Below, one piece after another: positions 20,893-29,926 of a DNA stretch of 64,000 bases (position 1 is its first letter; each line of letters opens with the position of its first letter). The notes beneath the pieces are model-generated. The model did not search any database. It was not told the origin of the DNA and saw only the letters and a list, made by a program, of their open reading frames with translations. The position numbers and the translations under genes were made by a program. Location of the stretch: contig NZ_KB889965.1 of NCBI RefSeq assembly GCF_000372865.1, positions 3,083,450-3,147,449 of the forward strand. Direction: 5' to 3'. Source of the stretch: Methylosarcina fibrata AML-C10 (GTDB lineage Bacteria; Pseudomonadota; Gammaproteobacteria; Methylococcales; Methylomonadaceae).

Positions 20893-22811
20893 TTAAACAC
20901 TAACCTGTTGATAAAAGCGCTTACTGTCTGTACTAAGCGTACTCATGAGGTGCCGTTGAGTCTTCCAACCTGGTCTAGGATGCAGATGGATAATGTTGCA
21001 CCTAGTAGTCAGTCACGAAGAAACACAAGGATACAGGCGAGCCAGTTTACGTCGTGCCTGTTGCGTCGTAAATCGCCAATTGACGGGCGTCGCCTTGGTG
21101 TTGCGCGGTAGGATATTGGCTTCGACCTCACGCCGGAGGCTCTCTGTGTCCGGTATCCGCTGTGATAAACACATGTTCGACAAGACGGCCAGTTCGATCT
21201 CAGCGATGTTTAGCGCAACTGCCATGCTTGGGCGGTGTAGTGAACTCCCAGCCGTCGCGCCAATTCACGGGCTTGCTCTGCCTGGAAAGGCTTCTACAAA
21301 GAAGGCGCCATTTTATGGGTATTTCAGATTGTCCAGCACCACCCGGATCACCGCGCGCGTCCGGATAAAGTTCAGCGATATGCTTCATGCTGTGCGCGAA
21401 TTCGATTTTTGGTCCGCCGCGCGGTGATGTCCACCTGCCGAAAACCGCGTTTAGGTTCGCAGATCATCATCCAAATCGCAGACGCCTTTTCCGTTCATAG
21501 CCGGTGTCATAGCGCGGCCGGGTTGACCGGCTCCAGGCGGGAGAGGTTGGCGGACTCTCCGCAATGAGTTGCTTCGGACTTTCGTCGAAACACACAACCG
21601 GGCGCAACGGATCCGTAGGGTTCTTCATAAAGGTCCAGCACGTCTTCCATCGCCGCGACAAATTCAGCCACTCACCTCGGGAATGCACCACTCTTGCTTC
21701 TGCCAGGGTTTGAGAGTGTTTTTTTAAAAGCTGACGGATGGTTTCATAGCTGCAACGGTCGGCATACGCCTAATTCCACCACTTTGTCCGCCAACACAAC
21801 CCGCAAGGTCCAGTGATCATGCCCTGTCGGCGCCTCACTACAAGCCAAGGCGATAATATGGGGCGGCCTGCTTCTCCGTCAGTTTTGGGGCACCGTCCTG
21901 GACGGGGGCGTTCTTTCAGGGCGGCTTCCGGGCCTTCTTCCACACACCGTTGGCGCGTCGTCAACACCATTGATTCCGAGACACCCAAAGCTTGGATAAT
22001 GTCTTTATCCTGAATACCCGCTGCCGCTTTTAATAAAATTCGCGCGCGTGTCAGATGGCGTGCCGCGGCTTTTCCTTTGTTGATCATGGCTTCCAAGCCA
22101 CGCTTTTCGTCTTCAGTCAGATTGACTTTGTATTTAAGAGCTGGCATTGGCTTGACCTCAATCAGTAACCATCAATGCCACTATAGAGTGACTTACAAGC
22201 CCAATATATCCTTTTGATTTAAATTGACTGACTACTACCACTATGTCAGACGCTCGTTGCACTAATGCTTGGTGAGCAATATCAGCCACGATCAGGGTAT
22301 CCACCATCTTTTGTTCATCGCGAACTAGTATGTCGTCCACGCGACAAGAACAACCCATCGTGGAGCAACTGGTGACGTGCGACAACGAATAATATTGAGA
22401 CAGACCGCAATTTGCACTGGGATCAACGCAGTTTGACCAGGGTAGTGAACGGGTCCGAAACTTACGTAGTCCCCGATCACGAACAAGAGTCTCTTGCAAG
22501 GGAGTAACGCAGCCCATTGGGCCGTCAGCCAATTCCACTTTCAGGCGTAAAGGATTATTCTGACCAGGGTTCGGATTACCGACCACCGTTGGTGAGCCTA
22601 CTCTAATATCAGGAACTAGCCTTTGGGCGGATGTTGTCAGAGTGCCTTGATTACGCCAACCCCCATAAAGGCGAGCCTGAATCGAATTATGGCGATCTAG
22701 AACAGACGAGGGTATAACAGGTATTAGCGTTTTTGCTAAACCCACAGCACCTGCACTTTTAAGGTTAGGCTCTACATTATCAAAATCAATTAACATCACT
22801 AGCGTAGACAC
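20893..22811 (-). pseudogene. NYN-domain (PIN-like) ribonuclease gene interrupted by IS630
   Basis: GTG start at 22811 with AAGGAG 6 bases upstream. The 5' part (22811-22236) encodes MLIDFDNVEP, RLYGGWRNQG, a five-cysteine stretch (~132-158) and VRDEQKMVDTLIVADIAH, hallmarks of NYN/PIN-like nucleases with acidic metal-binding residues. After IS630 copy 2 the remnant 21002-20893 reads IIHLHPRPGWKTQRHL...QQVSV then TAA, the expected C-terminus, but in a shifted frame. The segment that should hold the third acidic motif (SDxD-W type) is missing, so a short deletion accompanied the insertion. The stop lies 9 bases before the NTPase start, indicating a two-gene operon. Confidence 0.78.
21005..22235 (-). 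mobile_element. IS630-family element, copy 2 (inverted, degraded), inside the NYN gene
   Basis: 1231 bases, inverted relative to copy 1 and flanked by TA (21003-21004, 22236-22237) with the same terminal repeats. 22 bases longer than copy 1 because of many one-base indels. The transposase frame (start 22147, stop 21013, minus strand) is broken at several points but can be followed throughout: MPALKYKVNLTEDEKR at the start and RRKLARLYPCVSS at the end. Confidence 0.9.
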
Positions 22812-23188
22812 ATATGCTCCTTTTTATCTATGCCTCCGAGAGTTAAGGCATAATTGTCAAGACCCACCTGATTATTTACAGTTCTGATAAAAATAGCAGG
22901 ATGGGATGCCTTGTTTACTAATGATGGACCACTCTACTACATGCGAACTTCTTAAGAGGCGCTTAGTAAATTGAAGTTCCTTACAGAAAACAAGAATAGT
23001 TGCTACCGTCCGCTTTTGGCCGACAAGGAGACATTCTAACATATCTAGGCGACTGACTGATGTGGGTCGATGACGGCCTTTCGGAATATGAACTGATTGT
23101 GACTAAAAGTGCCAGGTCGAGTTTGAGCTATTACACTTCATTCGACCGCTTTCAGCCCAAAAGGCTCTTTCCGAAAAGCTTGTCCTTG
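22812..23188. other. Intergenic, upstream of the NYN gene
   Basis: 377 AT-rich bases between the NYN gene start and the convergent end of the next minus-strand gene. It should contain the promoter of the NYN-NTPase unit. The sequence AAAAAGGAG before 22811 is the ribosome site. No other gene, tRNA or repeat recognised. Confidence 0.5.
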
Positions 23189-23899
23189 TTATCGTTCGTA
23201 AGACCGATAATCGATCTCGTCAATAAACCGCTTTACCTTGGGTATCCGCCGCTTTTTCGCGCTCACGGCGACCAGGCGATCCCGCTTTGGATCGTAGCGA
23301 AGCGTTTCGGTCAGTTGGACGCCGGTCAGACAATTGCGGCTTTCGCGCCGCCCGGCTCCGGTTGCGCGGTCGAATGTCTCGATGTCCTCGCCGATCAGGA
23401 CGATGCGGCCCGAGGCGGCGTCGTAGCGGAAGCGGAGCCGGGTCGTCACAGTTTCTCTCGATCCCCACGTTTCCTCGACGACGATCACGCCTTTGACCAC
23501 TTTGATTTCGGCTCCGCCGCCTTCGGGTCCGGCCAGCGCGCCGAAGCAGGCGGTGCATCGGAGCAGTCGCCCGGCCAGGGCGATTCGCCGGTAGCCGCCC
23601 ACCGGCGTTTGCAGCAATACGGCCAATGCGCGCGTCCGCTCCGGAGGCGTTTCTTCTTCGGTCCCGTGCGGCAACGTTTCGATCAGTTCCAGCACGGCGT
23701 CGGTTTTGCCGTCGCCGTTGAGATCCTGTTGAAGAGACTCCTCGATCGACCATCCGGCCGGCACAAAATCGGCCGGCCGCGCGCTCTCGATCGGAATCCA
23801 GGATTCGTCGATCGCAGGACCGGACGATGCCGCGGCGGCCGTATTGCCGTAAAGCAATACGGCCGACAGCAGGAATCCATAGAAGAAGTCGCGGTTCAT
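23189..23899 (-). CDS. Exported protein of unknown function with one calcium-loop-like motif
   Basis: 236 residues. N-terminal signal peptide (~1-23, ending TAAAA). DLNGDGKTDAVLEL (~59-72) is a DxDxDG loop as in VCBS/FG-GAP or EF-hand-like proteins. A CTAC pair follows in the middle, and the C-terminus is basic. The composition is GC-rich like the chromosome, so this gene marks the end of the AT-rich island. No family I can name; probably periplasmic. Confidence 0.7.
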   Translation of the reverse strand: MNRDFFYGFLLSAVLLYGNTAAAASSGPAIDESWIPIESARPADFVPAGWSIEESLQQDLNGDGKTDAVLELIETLPHGTEEETPPERTRALAVLLQTPVGGYRRIALAGRLLRCTACFGALAGPEGGGAEIKVVKGVIVVEETWGSRETVTTRLRFRYDAASGRIVLIGEDIETFDRATGAGRRESRNCLTGVQLTETLRYDPKRDRLVAVSAKKRRIPKVKRFIDEIDYRSYER

Positions 23900-23972
23900 A
23901 ACGACAGGGACGGGGTTCGGGTAACCACCGGTGGCTCAGGGAGGCGTTCAAACCGCTTTGGATCCGATAATA

Positions 23973-24521
23973 TTACGAGGCGCATAAGGATCGAGCTCTC
24001 TTGTAAAATTGGCGGCGCTCCTCGATGCCGGTCAGGCCGCCGTTAATCCGCCTTGTAATCCTTTCGAACTCCTGCCGGTCGGCCAGCTCATTCAGTCCGC
24101 GCGACTTCCAAAAAGCGCCGGCGATCCGAAAAGCCACCTCGGGATCCGCCGCCCGGTCGGGCTCGTTGACCAGGTCCAGGTTGAGCATTTGGCCGAATAA
24201 TTGGTAATTTCCCCGCCCGGTAATCTGGATCGGCCCGCGCCCCTTGTACCGTTTGCCGTCTCCCGGCGCTACGTTACCCAGTTCACGGGCTTTCCGGGAG
24301 GGCGGTTCGTAATTTCTTTGCGCCGGGGTCGGACCCCAGATTTCTTCCAGGAACCGGAATTCGCCCGATTCGTGCGCGATTTGCGCCAGAAAGGCGGCTT
24401 CCCGCAAGGGATTAATGATTTCGAACTCCACCATGGCCTGCGCCAGAAACGGAAAATAATTCTCGCCTACCGATCTTTTCAAGTTGGGCATGATCTGCAG
24501 CAAAATATCGACAGTTACCAC
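23973..24521 (-). CDS. Glycoside hydrolase family 19 (chitinase-like/endolysin) protein
   Basis: 182 residues from the GTG at 24521, chosen because AAGGAG lies 7 bases upstream; a further in-frame GTG at 24545 has no ribosome site. FLAQIAHESGEFRFLEEIWG contains the catalytic Glu of HESG, and YKGRGPIQITGRGNY is the second GH19 signature. No signal peptide is evident, as in phage-type endolysins that need a holin. No other phage genes are nearby. Could act on peptidoglycan or chitin-like polymers. Confidence 0.85.
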   Translation of the reverse strand: MVTVDILLQIMPNLKRSVGENYFPFLAQAMVEFEIINPLREAAFLAQIAHESGEFRFLEEIWGPTPAQRNYEPPSRKARELGNVAPGDGKRYKGRGPIQITGRGNYQLFGQMLNLDLVNEPDRAADPEVAFRIAGAFWKSRGLNELADRQEFERITRRINGGLTGIEERRQFYKRARSLCAS

Positions 24522-24643
24522 GAAGGCATCTCCTTGTACGTCCACGTAATGTCTTTTTGATCTATTTCGGACTCGCCGGTTCGGCCGTTCTTCTCAGCCC
24601 TTATCAAAGGTCAAGTTTAGCACCGGCTTGCCGATTGGAGAGC

Positions 24644-24682
24644 AAAAGAAAAAGCCAGCGAGGTTTTAGTAAGCCTCGCAGG
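24644..24682 (-). terminator. Intrinsic terminator after purD
   Basis: On the minus strand GCGAGG pairs with CCTCGC over a 10-base loop (24658-24679), followed by TTTTTCTTTT (24644-24653). It ends the dusB-fis-purH-purD transcript. Confidence 0.75.
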
Positions 24683-24748
24683 CCTTTTCAAGAAGATGCC
24701 CAACGGAACGAGGTCATCCTCGCCGTCAATATCGATGACGTTGGCCTG

Positions 24749-26038
24749 CTATTGAGCCTTGATCGCCTTGAAGCCGATGTCGGTGCGGTAATAGACCTTG
24801 TCCCAGCGAATGGCATTCACCCGCCGGTAAGCTTGGGCCTGGGCCTCCCGAATATCGTTGCCGAGGGCGCACACACACAGGACGCGGCCGCCGGAGGTGA
24901 CGATATCGCCGCTCGGAGAAAGCGAGGTGCCGGCGTGGAATACTTTGTTGTCAGTCGATTCTTCTGTAGATGTAGGCAAGCCGGTTATGACCGCGCCTTT
25001 CTCGTAGGCGTCGGGATAGCCGCCCGCGGCCATGACCACGCCCAGCGCCGGCCGCTCGTCCCACTCGCTGACCGCTTCGTCGAGCCGCCCGTCCAGGGCC
25101 GCTTCGCACAGTTCGACCAGATCGCTTTTCAGCCGCAACATGATCGGCTGGGTTTCAGGATCGCCGAAACGGCAGTTGTATTCGAGTACTTTGACCGAGT
25201 TGTCGCGGCCGATCATCAGGCCTGCGTACAGGAATCCGACGTAAGGCAGACCGTCTTCGGCCATGCCCTTCAGAGTCGGCTCGATAACTTCCCGCAGCAC
25301 GCGCCGATGAATGTCCGGGGAGACCACCGGCGCCGGCGAATACGCGCCCATGCCGCCGGTATTGGGACCCCGGTCGCCGTCGTCGCGGGCCTTGTGGTCC
25401 TGGGACGTGGCCATCGCCAGCGCGTGCTTGCCGTCCGCCATGACGATGAAGCTGGCTTCTTCGCCGGCCAAGAATTCTTCGATGACGACCCGGCTGCCGG
25501 CCTCGCCGAAACGGTTGCCCGACAACATGTCCTCCACCGCGGCAATTGCTTCCTCAATGCTTTGCGCCACGATCACGCCTTTGCCGGCCGCCAGGCCGTC
25601 GGCTTTGACGACGATCGGAGCGCCTTGTTGCCGAATGTAGTCGATGGCCGGCTCCGTATCGGCAAAGGTCCGGTATTCGGCCGTCGGAATGCGGTGCCGC
25701 ATCATGAAATCCTTGCAGAAGCTTTTCGAGCCTTCCAGTTGCGCGGCCTTGGCGACGGGGCCGAAGCAGCGCAATCCCGCCTGTTGAAAACGGTCGACGA
25801 TGCCCAGCACCAGAGGCACTTCGGGACCGACGATGGTCAGACCGATGTTTTCCCGCTCGGCAAATTCCAGCAGCCCGGCAATATCGTCGGCCGCGATGGC
25901 GACGTTTTCGATTCCTTTTTCCAGTGCCGTGCCGGCATTGCCCGGCGCGACAAAGACTTTTTCGGCTCTGGGGGATTGTCTGACTTTCCAGGCCAGGGCA
26001 TGCTCGCGGCCGCCGCTGCCAACGATAAGAATATTCAT
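24749..26038 (-). CDS. purD: Phosphoribosylamine-glycine ligase
   Basis: Second step of purine synthesis: joins phosphoribosylamine and glycine using ATP to make GAR. 429 residues, full length. ATP-grasp enzyme with N-terminal LIVGSGGREHALAW, GPNTGGMGAYSP and RFGDPETQP motifs. Follows purH by 81 bases, the usual purHD arrangement in gammaproteobacteria. Cytoplasmic. Confidence 0.97.
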   Translation of the reverse strand: MNILIVGSGGREHALAWKVRQSPRAEKVFVAPGNAGTALEKGIENVAIAADDIAGLLEFAERENIGLTIVGPEVPLVLGIVDRFQQAGLRCFGPVAKAAQLEGSKSFCKDFMMRHRIPTAEYRTFADTEPAIDYIRQQGAPIVVKADGLAAGKGVIVAQSIEEAIAAVEDMLSGNRFGEAGSRVVIEEFLAGEEASFIVMADGKHALAMATSQDHKARDDGDRGPNTGGMGAYSPAPVVSPDIHRRVLREVIEPTLKGMAEDGLPYVGFLYAGLMIGRDNSVKVLEYNCRFGDPETQPIMLRLKSDLVELCEAALDGRLDEAVSEWDERPALGVVMAAGGYPDAYEKGAVITGLPTSTEESTDNKVFHAGTSLSPSGDIVTSGGRVLCVCALGNDIREAQAQAYRRVNAIRWDKVYYRTDIGFKAIKAQ

Positions 26039-26119
26039 GATGAAATCTCGAATCAGGTTGAAGGCGCGAGGCGGGAGACAGCCATAGGATCGGCCGTCTT
26101 CCCGAACCGCGCGGAAAGA

Positions 26120-27679
26120 TCAATGACGAAAATGCCGCATGCCGGTAAAGACCATGGCGATGTCATGCTCATCGGCGGCGGCAATCACTTCGTTGTCGCG
26201 CATCGAGCCGCCCGGCTGAATGATCGCCGAGATGCCGGCTTCCGCGGCGGCATCAACGCCGTCCCGGAACGGAAAGAAAGCATCGGAGGCCATCACCGAT
26301 CCCGGCACGGCCAGACCTTCGTCGGCGGCCTTGATGCCGGCGATTTTAGCGGAATAAACCCGGCTCATCTGGCCGGCGCCGATGCCGACGGTCCGGCTGT
26401 TTTTACAATAAACGATCGCATTGGATTTGACGAATTTGGCGATTTTCCAGGCAAAGAACAAATCCACCAGCTCCTGCGGCGTCGGGGCTCGCCGGGTAAC
26501 GACCTTGATGTCGTTGATGCCGACGTCCTCGCAGTCGCTGTCCTGAACCAGAAATCCGCCGGCGACGCGTTTGTAATCGAAAGCCCCTTCCTTGTCGTAT
26601 TGCCAGGCGCCGCAAGCCAGCACGCGAATGTTCTGTTTGGCGGCCAGCGCGGCCTGCGCCCCGGCGCTGACGGCGGGGGCGATGATGACTTCCACGAATT
26701 GCCGCTGGATGATCGCCGCGGCTGTAGCTTCGTCCAGTTCGCGGTTAAAGGCGATGATGCCGCCGAAAGCCGACGTCGGATCGGTCGCGTATGCCTTGTC
26801 GTAGGCGTCGAGCAGGTTGTCGGACTCGGCCGCGCCGCAGGGGTTGGCGTGTTTGACGATGACGCAGGCGGGCTTGCCGCGAAGGGATTTGACGCATTCC
26901 AGTGCGGCATCGGCATCGACCAAGTTATTGTAAGACAACTCTTTGCCCTGCAACTGGGCGGCCGCCGCGATCGTGCCGGATTTCGGGTTCTTTTCCAGAT
27001 AAAAAGCGGCGCTTTGATGGGGATTTTCGCCGTAACGCATGAGCTGTTTACGGTAGAATTGCAGATTGAGCGTCTCCGGAAACCGGTCTTGCCGCAGATT
27101 GGCCAGATACGTGGCGATGGCCGTATCGTAACGGGCGGTATGTTCGAAGCCGGTCAGGGCCAGTTTGAAGCGGGTTTCCCGGCTGAGCATGTTCTGGTTG
27201 TTTTTCAATTCGTCCAGAATGCCCGCGTAATCGCCGGCATTGACGACGACCGCCACGTCCTGGTAATTTTTCGCGGCGGCACGGATCATCGTGGGACCGC
27301 CGATATCGATGTTTTCAATGGCAGTGGCCAGGTCGCAATCGGCTTTGCCGACGGTCTGTTCGAACGGGTAAAGATTGACCACGACCATGTCGATCGGCTG
27401 GATGCCGTTGGCCGCCATGACTTCGTCGTCCACGCCGCGCCGGCCTAAAATGCCGCCATGAATTTTCGGATGCAGCGTTTTGACCCGCCCGTCCATCATC
27501 TCCGGAAAGCCGGTATAGTCGGCCACCTCGGTCACCGGAATGCCCTGTTGAATCAGCGTTACGGCGGTACCGCCGGTGGACAGGATAGCGATGCCGAGCC
27601 GATCGAGTTCGCGGCAAAAATCGACAATACCGGTTTTATCTGAAACGCTGACCAGAGCGCGAGCAACTTTTTTATTCAT
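26120..27679 (-). CDS. purH: Bifunctional AICAR transformylase / IMP cyclohydrolase
   Basis: Final two steps of IMP synthesis. 519 residues. The N-terminal MGS-like cyclohydrolase domain ([23 protein letters not shown]) is followed by the transformylase domain with the catalytic KHANPCG and the C-terminal [12 protein letters not shown]. Intact and ordinary. Lies between fis and purD. Confidence 0.97.
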   Translation of the reverse strand: MNKKVARALVSVSDKTGIVDFCRELDRLGIAILSTGGTAVTLIQQGIPVTEVADYTGFPEMMDGRVKTLHPKIHGGILGRRGVDDEVMAANGIQPIDMVVVNLYPFEQTVGKADCDLATAIENIDIGGPTMIRAAAKNYQDVAVVVNAGDYAGILDELKNNQNMLSRETRFKLALTGFEHTARYDTAIATYLANLRQDRFPETLNLQFYRKQLMRYGENPHQSAAFYLEKNPKSGTIAAAAQLQGKELSYNNLVDADAALECVKSLRGKPACVIVKHANPCGAAESDNLLDAYDKAYATDPTSAFGGIIAFNRELDEATAAAIIQRQFVEVIIAPAVSAGAQAALAAKQNIRVLACGAWQYDKEGAFDYKRVAGGFLVQDSDCEDVGINDIKVVTRRAPTPQELVDLFFAWKIAKFVKSNAIVYCKNSRTVGIGAGQMSRVYSAKIAGIKAADEGLAVPGSVMASDAFFPFRDGVDAAAEAGISAIIQPGGSMRDNEVIAAADEHDIAMVFTGMRHFRH

Positions 27680-27741
27680 GTAATCTTGAGTGAATGAAAG
27701 AGGAACACAGGAAGAAACCGCGGCGGCATCGTCACCGCGCC

Positions 27742-28092
27742 TTAAGAGAGGCCGTACTGCTCCAGTTTTTTACGCAAGGTGCTGCGGCTTAGCCCGAGCG
27801 CCTTGGCGGCCTTGGTCTGGTTATGGCCGGAGTAAGTCAAGGTGGCCTCCAGCAAGGGTTTTTCCACCGCACTGATGACCATGGCATGAAGCCCCTCGGC
27901 TTCGCTGTCCTTCAACTGCGCAAAATAAAGATCGATCGCCTGCCGAACATAGGCCGATAACGGAACGGCTGTGGCACTTTTATGGTCCGGATCGGCATCC
28001 GCCAGCTCGGCCGATTCCATTTCCCTACGTTCCAGATTGATGATTACAGCGCTTTTATTAGATGTTTCCATATTAAATTCCAGCACTTTCAT
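27742..28092 (-). CDS. fis: Fis-family nucleoid/DNA-binding protein
   Basis: 116 residues. The C-terminal helix-turn-helix [25 protein letters not shown] is typical of Fis; the N-terminal ~35 residues are extra compared with the ~98-residue E. coli protein, and an internal Met at residue 8 is an alternative start. The ATG at 28092 overlaps the dusB stop (ATGA), the classic dusB-fis pairing. Bends DNA and modulates rRNA and other promoters in enteric bacteria. Confidence 0.93.
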   Translation of the reverse strand: MKVLEFNMETSNKSAVIINLERREMESAELADADPDHKSATAVPLSAYVRQAIDLYFAQLKDSEAEGLHAMVISAVEKPLLEATLTYSGHNQTKAAKALGLSRSTLRKKLEQYGLS

Positions 28093-29057
28093 GTTAAAAG
28101 ATCCAATGCCGAATGCACCAGCATTATTTGTTGGGATGGAATGGAAGCTTGATTGATGCGGTTTCGAATATCCTGGCCGATCGAGGCGTAAGGTCCGAAG
28201 TACCAGCCTATGTGTTTTCTGGCCATTTTAACACCAATTGCATTACCGTAAAAAATATATAGCTTTTCCAGATGATTCGCGATCGTATCGCGGAAAACCG
28301 CAAGAGACGGCTTTTCGGCTTTTATTCCATGGTTGAGAAAACGATCGATCTGGCCGAACAACCAGGGATTGCCGCAGGCGGCCCGCCCGATCATGACGGC
28401 GTCGGCTCCGGTTTCGGCCAGCACGTACCGGGCTTTTTCCGGGGAATCGATATCGCCGTTGGCGATCACCGGAATTCGGACCGACTCTTTCACTTTCTTA
28501 ATGGTTTCATACTCGGCCTGGCCGTTGAATTTGCAGGCCCGGGTACGCCCATGAACGGTCAGCGCGGCAATGCCGGCGTTTTCGGCGATGTGCGCTATGG
28601 CCACCGCATTACGATTCTCTAGATTCCAGCCGGTGCGTATTTTCAGCGTGACCGGGACGTCGACGGCGGCGACCACCGCCTCCAGGATGTCGCCGACCAG
28701 TTTCTCGTTCCTTAACAGAGCCGAGCCGGCGGCCACCGAACAGACTTTTTTGGCCGGGCAGCCCATATTGATGTCGATCAGATGAGCCCCCCGCCCGGCA
28801 TTAAACCGGGCGGCCTCGGCCATGTGTCGGGGATCGGTCCCGACGATCTGCACCGAGCGCAGGCCGACCTCGCCGCTATGATCGGCTTTCAGTAACGTTC
28901 TGCCGTGCCCCCGCAAAGCCGGGTTGGACGCCACCATTTCCGAAACGGCCAGCTCCGCGCCGAACTGTTTGCACAGTTCCCGGAACGGGCGGTCGGTGAT
29001 TCCCGCCATCGGCGCCAGAATCAGATTGTTAGCCAATGTATAAGGGCCGATTTGCAT
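28089..29057 (-). CDS. dusB: tRNA-dihydrouridine synthase B
   Basis: FMN enzyme that reduces uridine to dihydrouridine in the tRNA D-loop. 322 residues. Signature LAPMAGITDRPFR at the N-terminus, INMGCPAKKV with the catalytic Cys, and a TIM-barrel followed by a helical RNA-binding domain. First gene of the dusB-fis-purH-purD run. Confidence 0.96.
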   Translation of the reverse strand: MQIGPYTLANNLILAPMAGITDRPFRELCKQFGAELAVSEMVASNPALRGHGRTLLKADHSGEVGLRSVQIVGTDPRHMAEAARFNAGRGAHLIDINMGCPAKKVCSVAAGSALLRNEKLVGDILEAVVAAVDVPVTLKIRTGWNLENRNAVAIAHIAENAGIAALTVHGRTRACKFNGQAEYETIKKVKESVRIPVIANGDIDSPEKARYVLAETGADAVMIGRAACGNPWLFGQIDRFLNHGIKAEKPSLAVFRDTIANHLEKLYIFYGNAIGVKMARKHIGWYFGPYASIGQDIRNRINQASIPSQQIMLVHSALDLLT

Positions 29058-29129
29058 GAACTTTATGCAAAAATTCCTGAAAACGTCGACTATCCGTTTG
29101 TTTTAGTCATCCCGAGGTTCACGGAAACG

Positions 29130-29711
29130 TCAGGATTCGGCCGGCTCGACCGCCTTGGCGGGCTCAACCGGCGCCACCGGCTCGGCCGGTTTAACCGAAT
29201 CGTTCCAGATCGGATTGTTCAGATCTTCCGGAGCGAGCTTGACTCTGTCTTCCGGATAAATATGCCAGAAAGATTGATCGATGGGCGCATTGCTGTAGCC
29301 CGGTTTCTTCTCGTGAGCAAAAGGACACCACCAGTTTTCGATGATTTTGACCATGTACGCGTGCCACTCGAACACGGCCACGCTGACCGGGCAATACCAG
29401 GTGCAGTTCAATATCCAATACAATTTGGATTGGGACAGGCTCAACTTGAAAGAGCCGTCCATGGTGATCTGGTTTTTCAGATTGTAACGGTGGCTGGCAC
29501 GGTCCGGAAGAAAATCGGACAGGGTCTTGATGTTTTTTCCGCCGATCAGCCGTAAATGATAATAGCTCAAATAGGCGCTGATGAAGACGAAAGGCAGCGT
29601 CAGGATCGGCAGATAAACGAAAACCAGACCGATCGCTCTCCGCCAGACCGGAACCTGTTTGTGATGTTTGCCGATTTCAGCCCGGACGGAACACGATTCG
29701 CATGCTTTCAT
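29130..29711 (-). CDS. Cysteine-containing membrane protein, unknown function
   Basis: 193 residues from the ATG at 29711, which has AGAGGAGG just upstream; a longer frame to 29810 overlaps the previous gene and is unlikely. Begins MKACESCSV (CxxC), then one strong membrane segment (~27-50). The remainder is soluble with NCTWYCPVSV, ENWWCPFAH and a Pro/Glu/Ala-rich tail (~168-193). Start overlaps the stop of the metal-binding mini-protein upstream (ATGA). The cysteine pairs and the partner suggest metal handling, but no family is recognised. Confidence 0.7.
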   Translation of the reverse strand: MKACESCSVRAEIGKHHKQVPVWRRAIGLVFVYLPILTLPFVFISAYLSYYHLRLIGGKNIKTLSDFLPDRASHRYNLKNQITMDGSFKLSLSQSKLYWILNCTWYCPVSVAVFEWHAYMVKIIENWWCPFAHEKKPGYSNAPIDQSFWHIYPEDRVKLAPEDLNNPIWNDSVKPAEPVAPVEPAKAVEPAES

Positions 29712-29911
29712 TTTTTTCTTTCCTCCTCTTTTTGTGATGGGTGGTTGGTTGTTGGCGTGGTTTCGCTTTCGTACAGGAGCTGATAAATGCTCTGGCAACC
29801 GGCGCAGCAAAACTTCAGTTCGCCTTGTGGCCCTTGTAACGTAAATCCTTCAATCTCGACAAGTTGGCCGCAAAGAGCGCAAGGGGATTGGTATTCTACA
29901 TTGGCCATCAA
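29708..29911 (-). CDS. Small putative metal-binding protein (cation-ATPase metal-binding-domain type)
   Basis: 67 residues. CALCGQLVEIEGFTL followed by FCCAGCQSIYQLL matches the short N-terminal metal-binding domain found on copper/cation-transporting P-type ATPases, here as a free protein. Its final codons overlap the next gene. A metal chaperone or sensor role is plausible but inferred. Confidence 0.75.
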   Translation of the reverse strand: MMANVEYQSPCALCGQLVEIEGFTLQGPQGELKFCCAGCQSIYQLLYESETTPTTNHPSQKEEERKK

Positions 29912-29926
29912 GATGCCTCAATGACT

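Noticed and set aside
16147-22235. Inversion of the segment between the two oppositely oriented IS630 copies
   Set aside because: Host sequence on both sides of copy 1 joins in frame in the NTPase gene, so no net inversion has taken place.
23060-24046. A 328-codon plus-strand open frame
   Set aside because: It covers the minus-strand exported protein, which has a signal peptide and a calcium-loop motif, and part of the GH19 gene; composition is that of an antisense shadow.
24557-27448. A 963-codon plus-strand open frame opposite purD and purH
   Set aside because: It lies antisense to two unmistakable purine genes and has no family motif; GC-rich third positions create such shadows.
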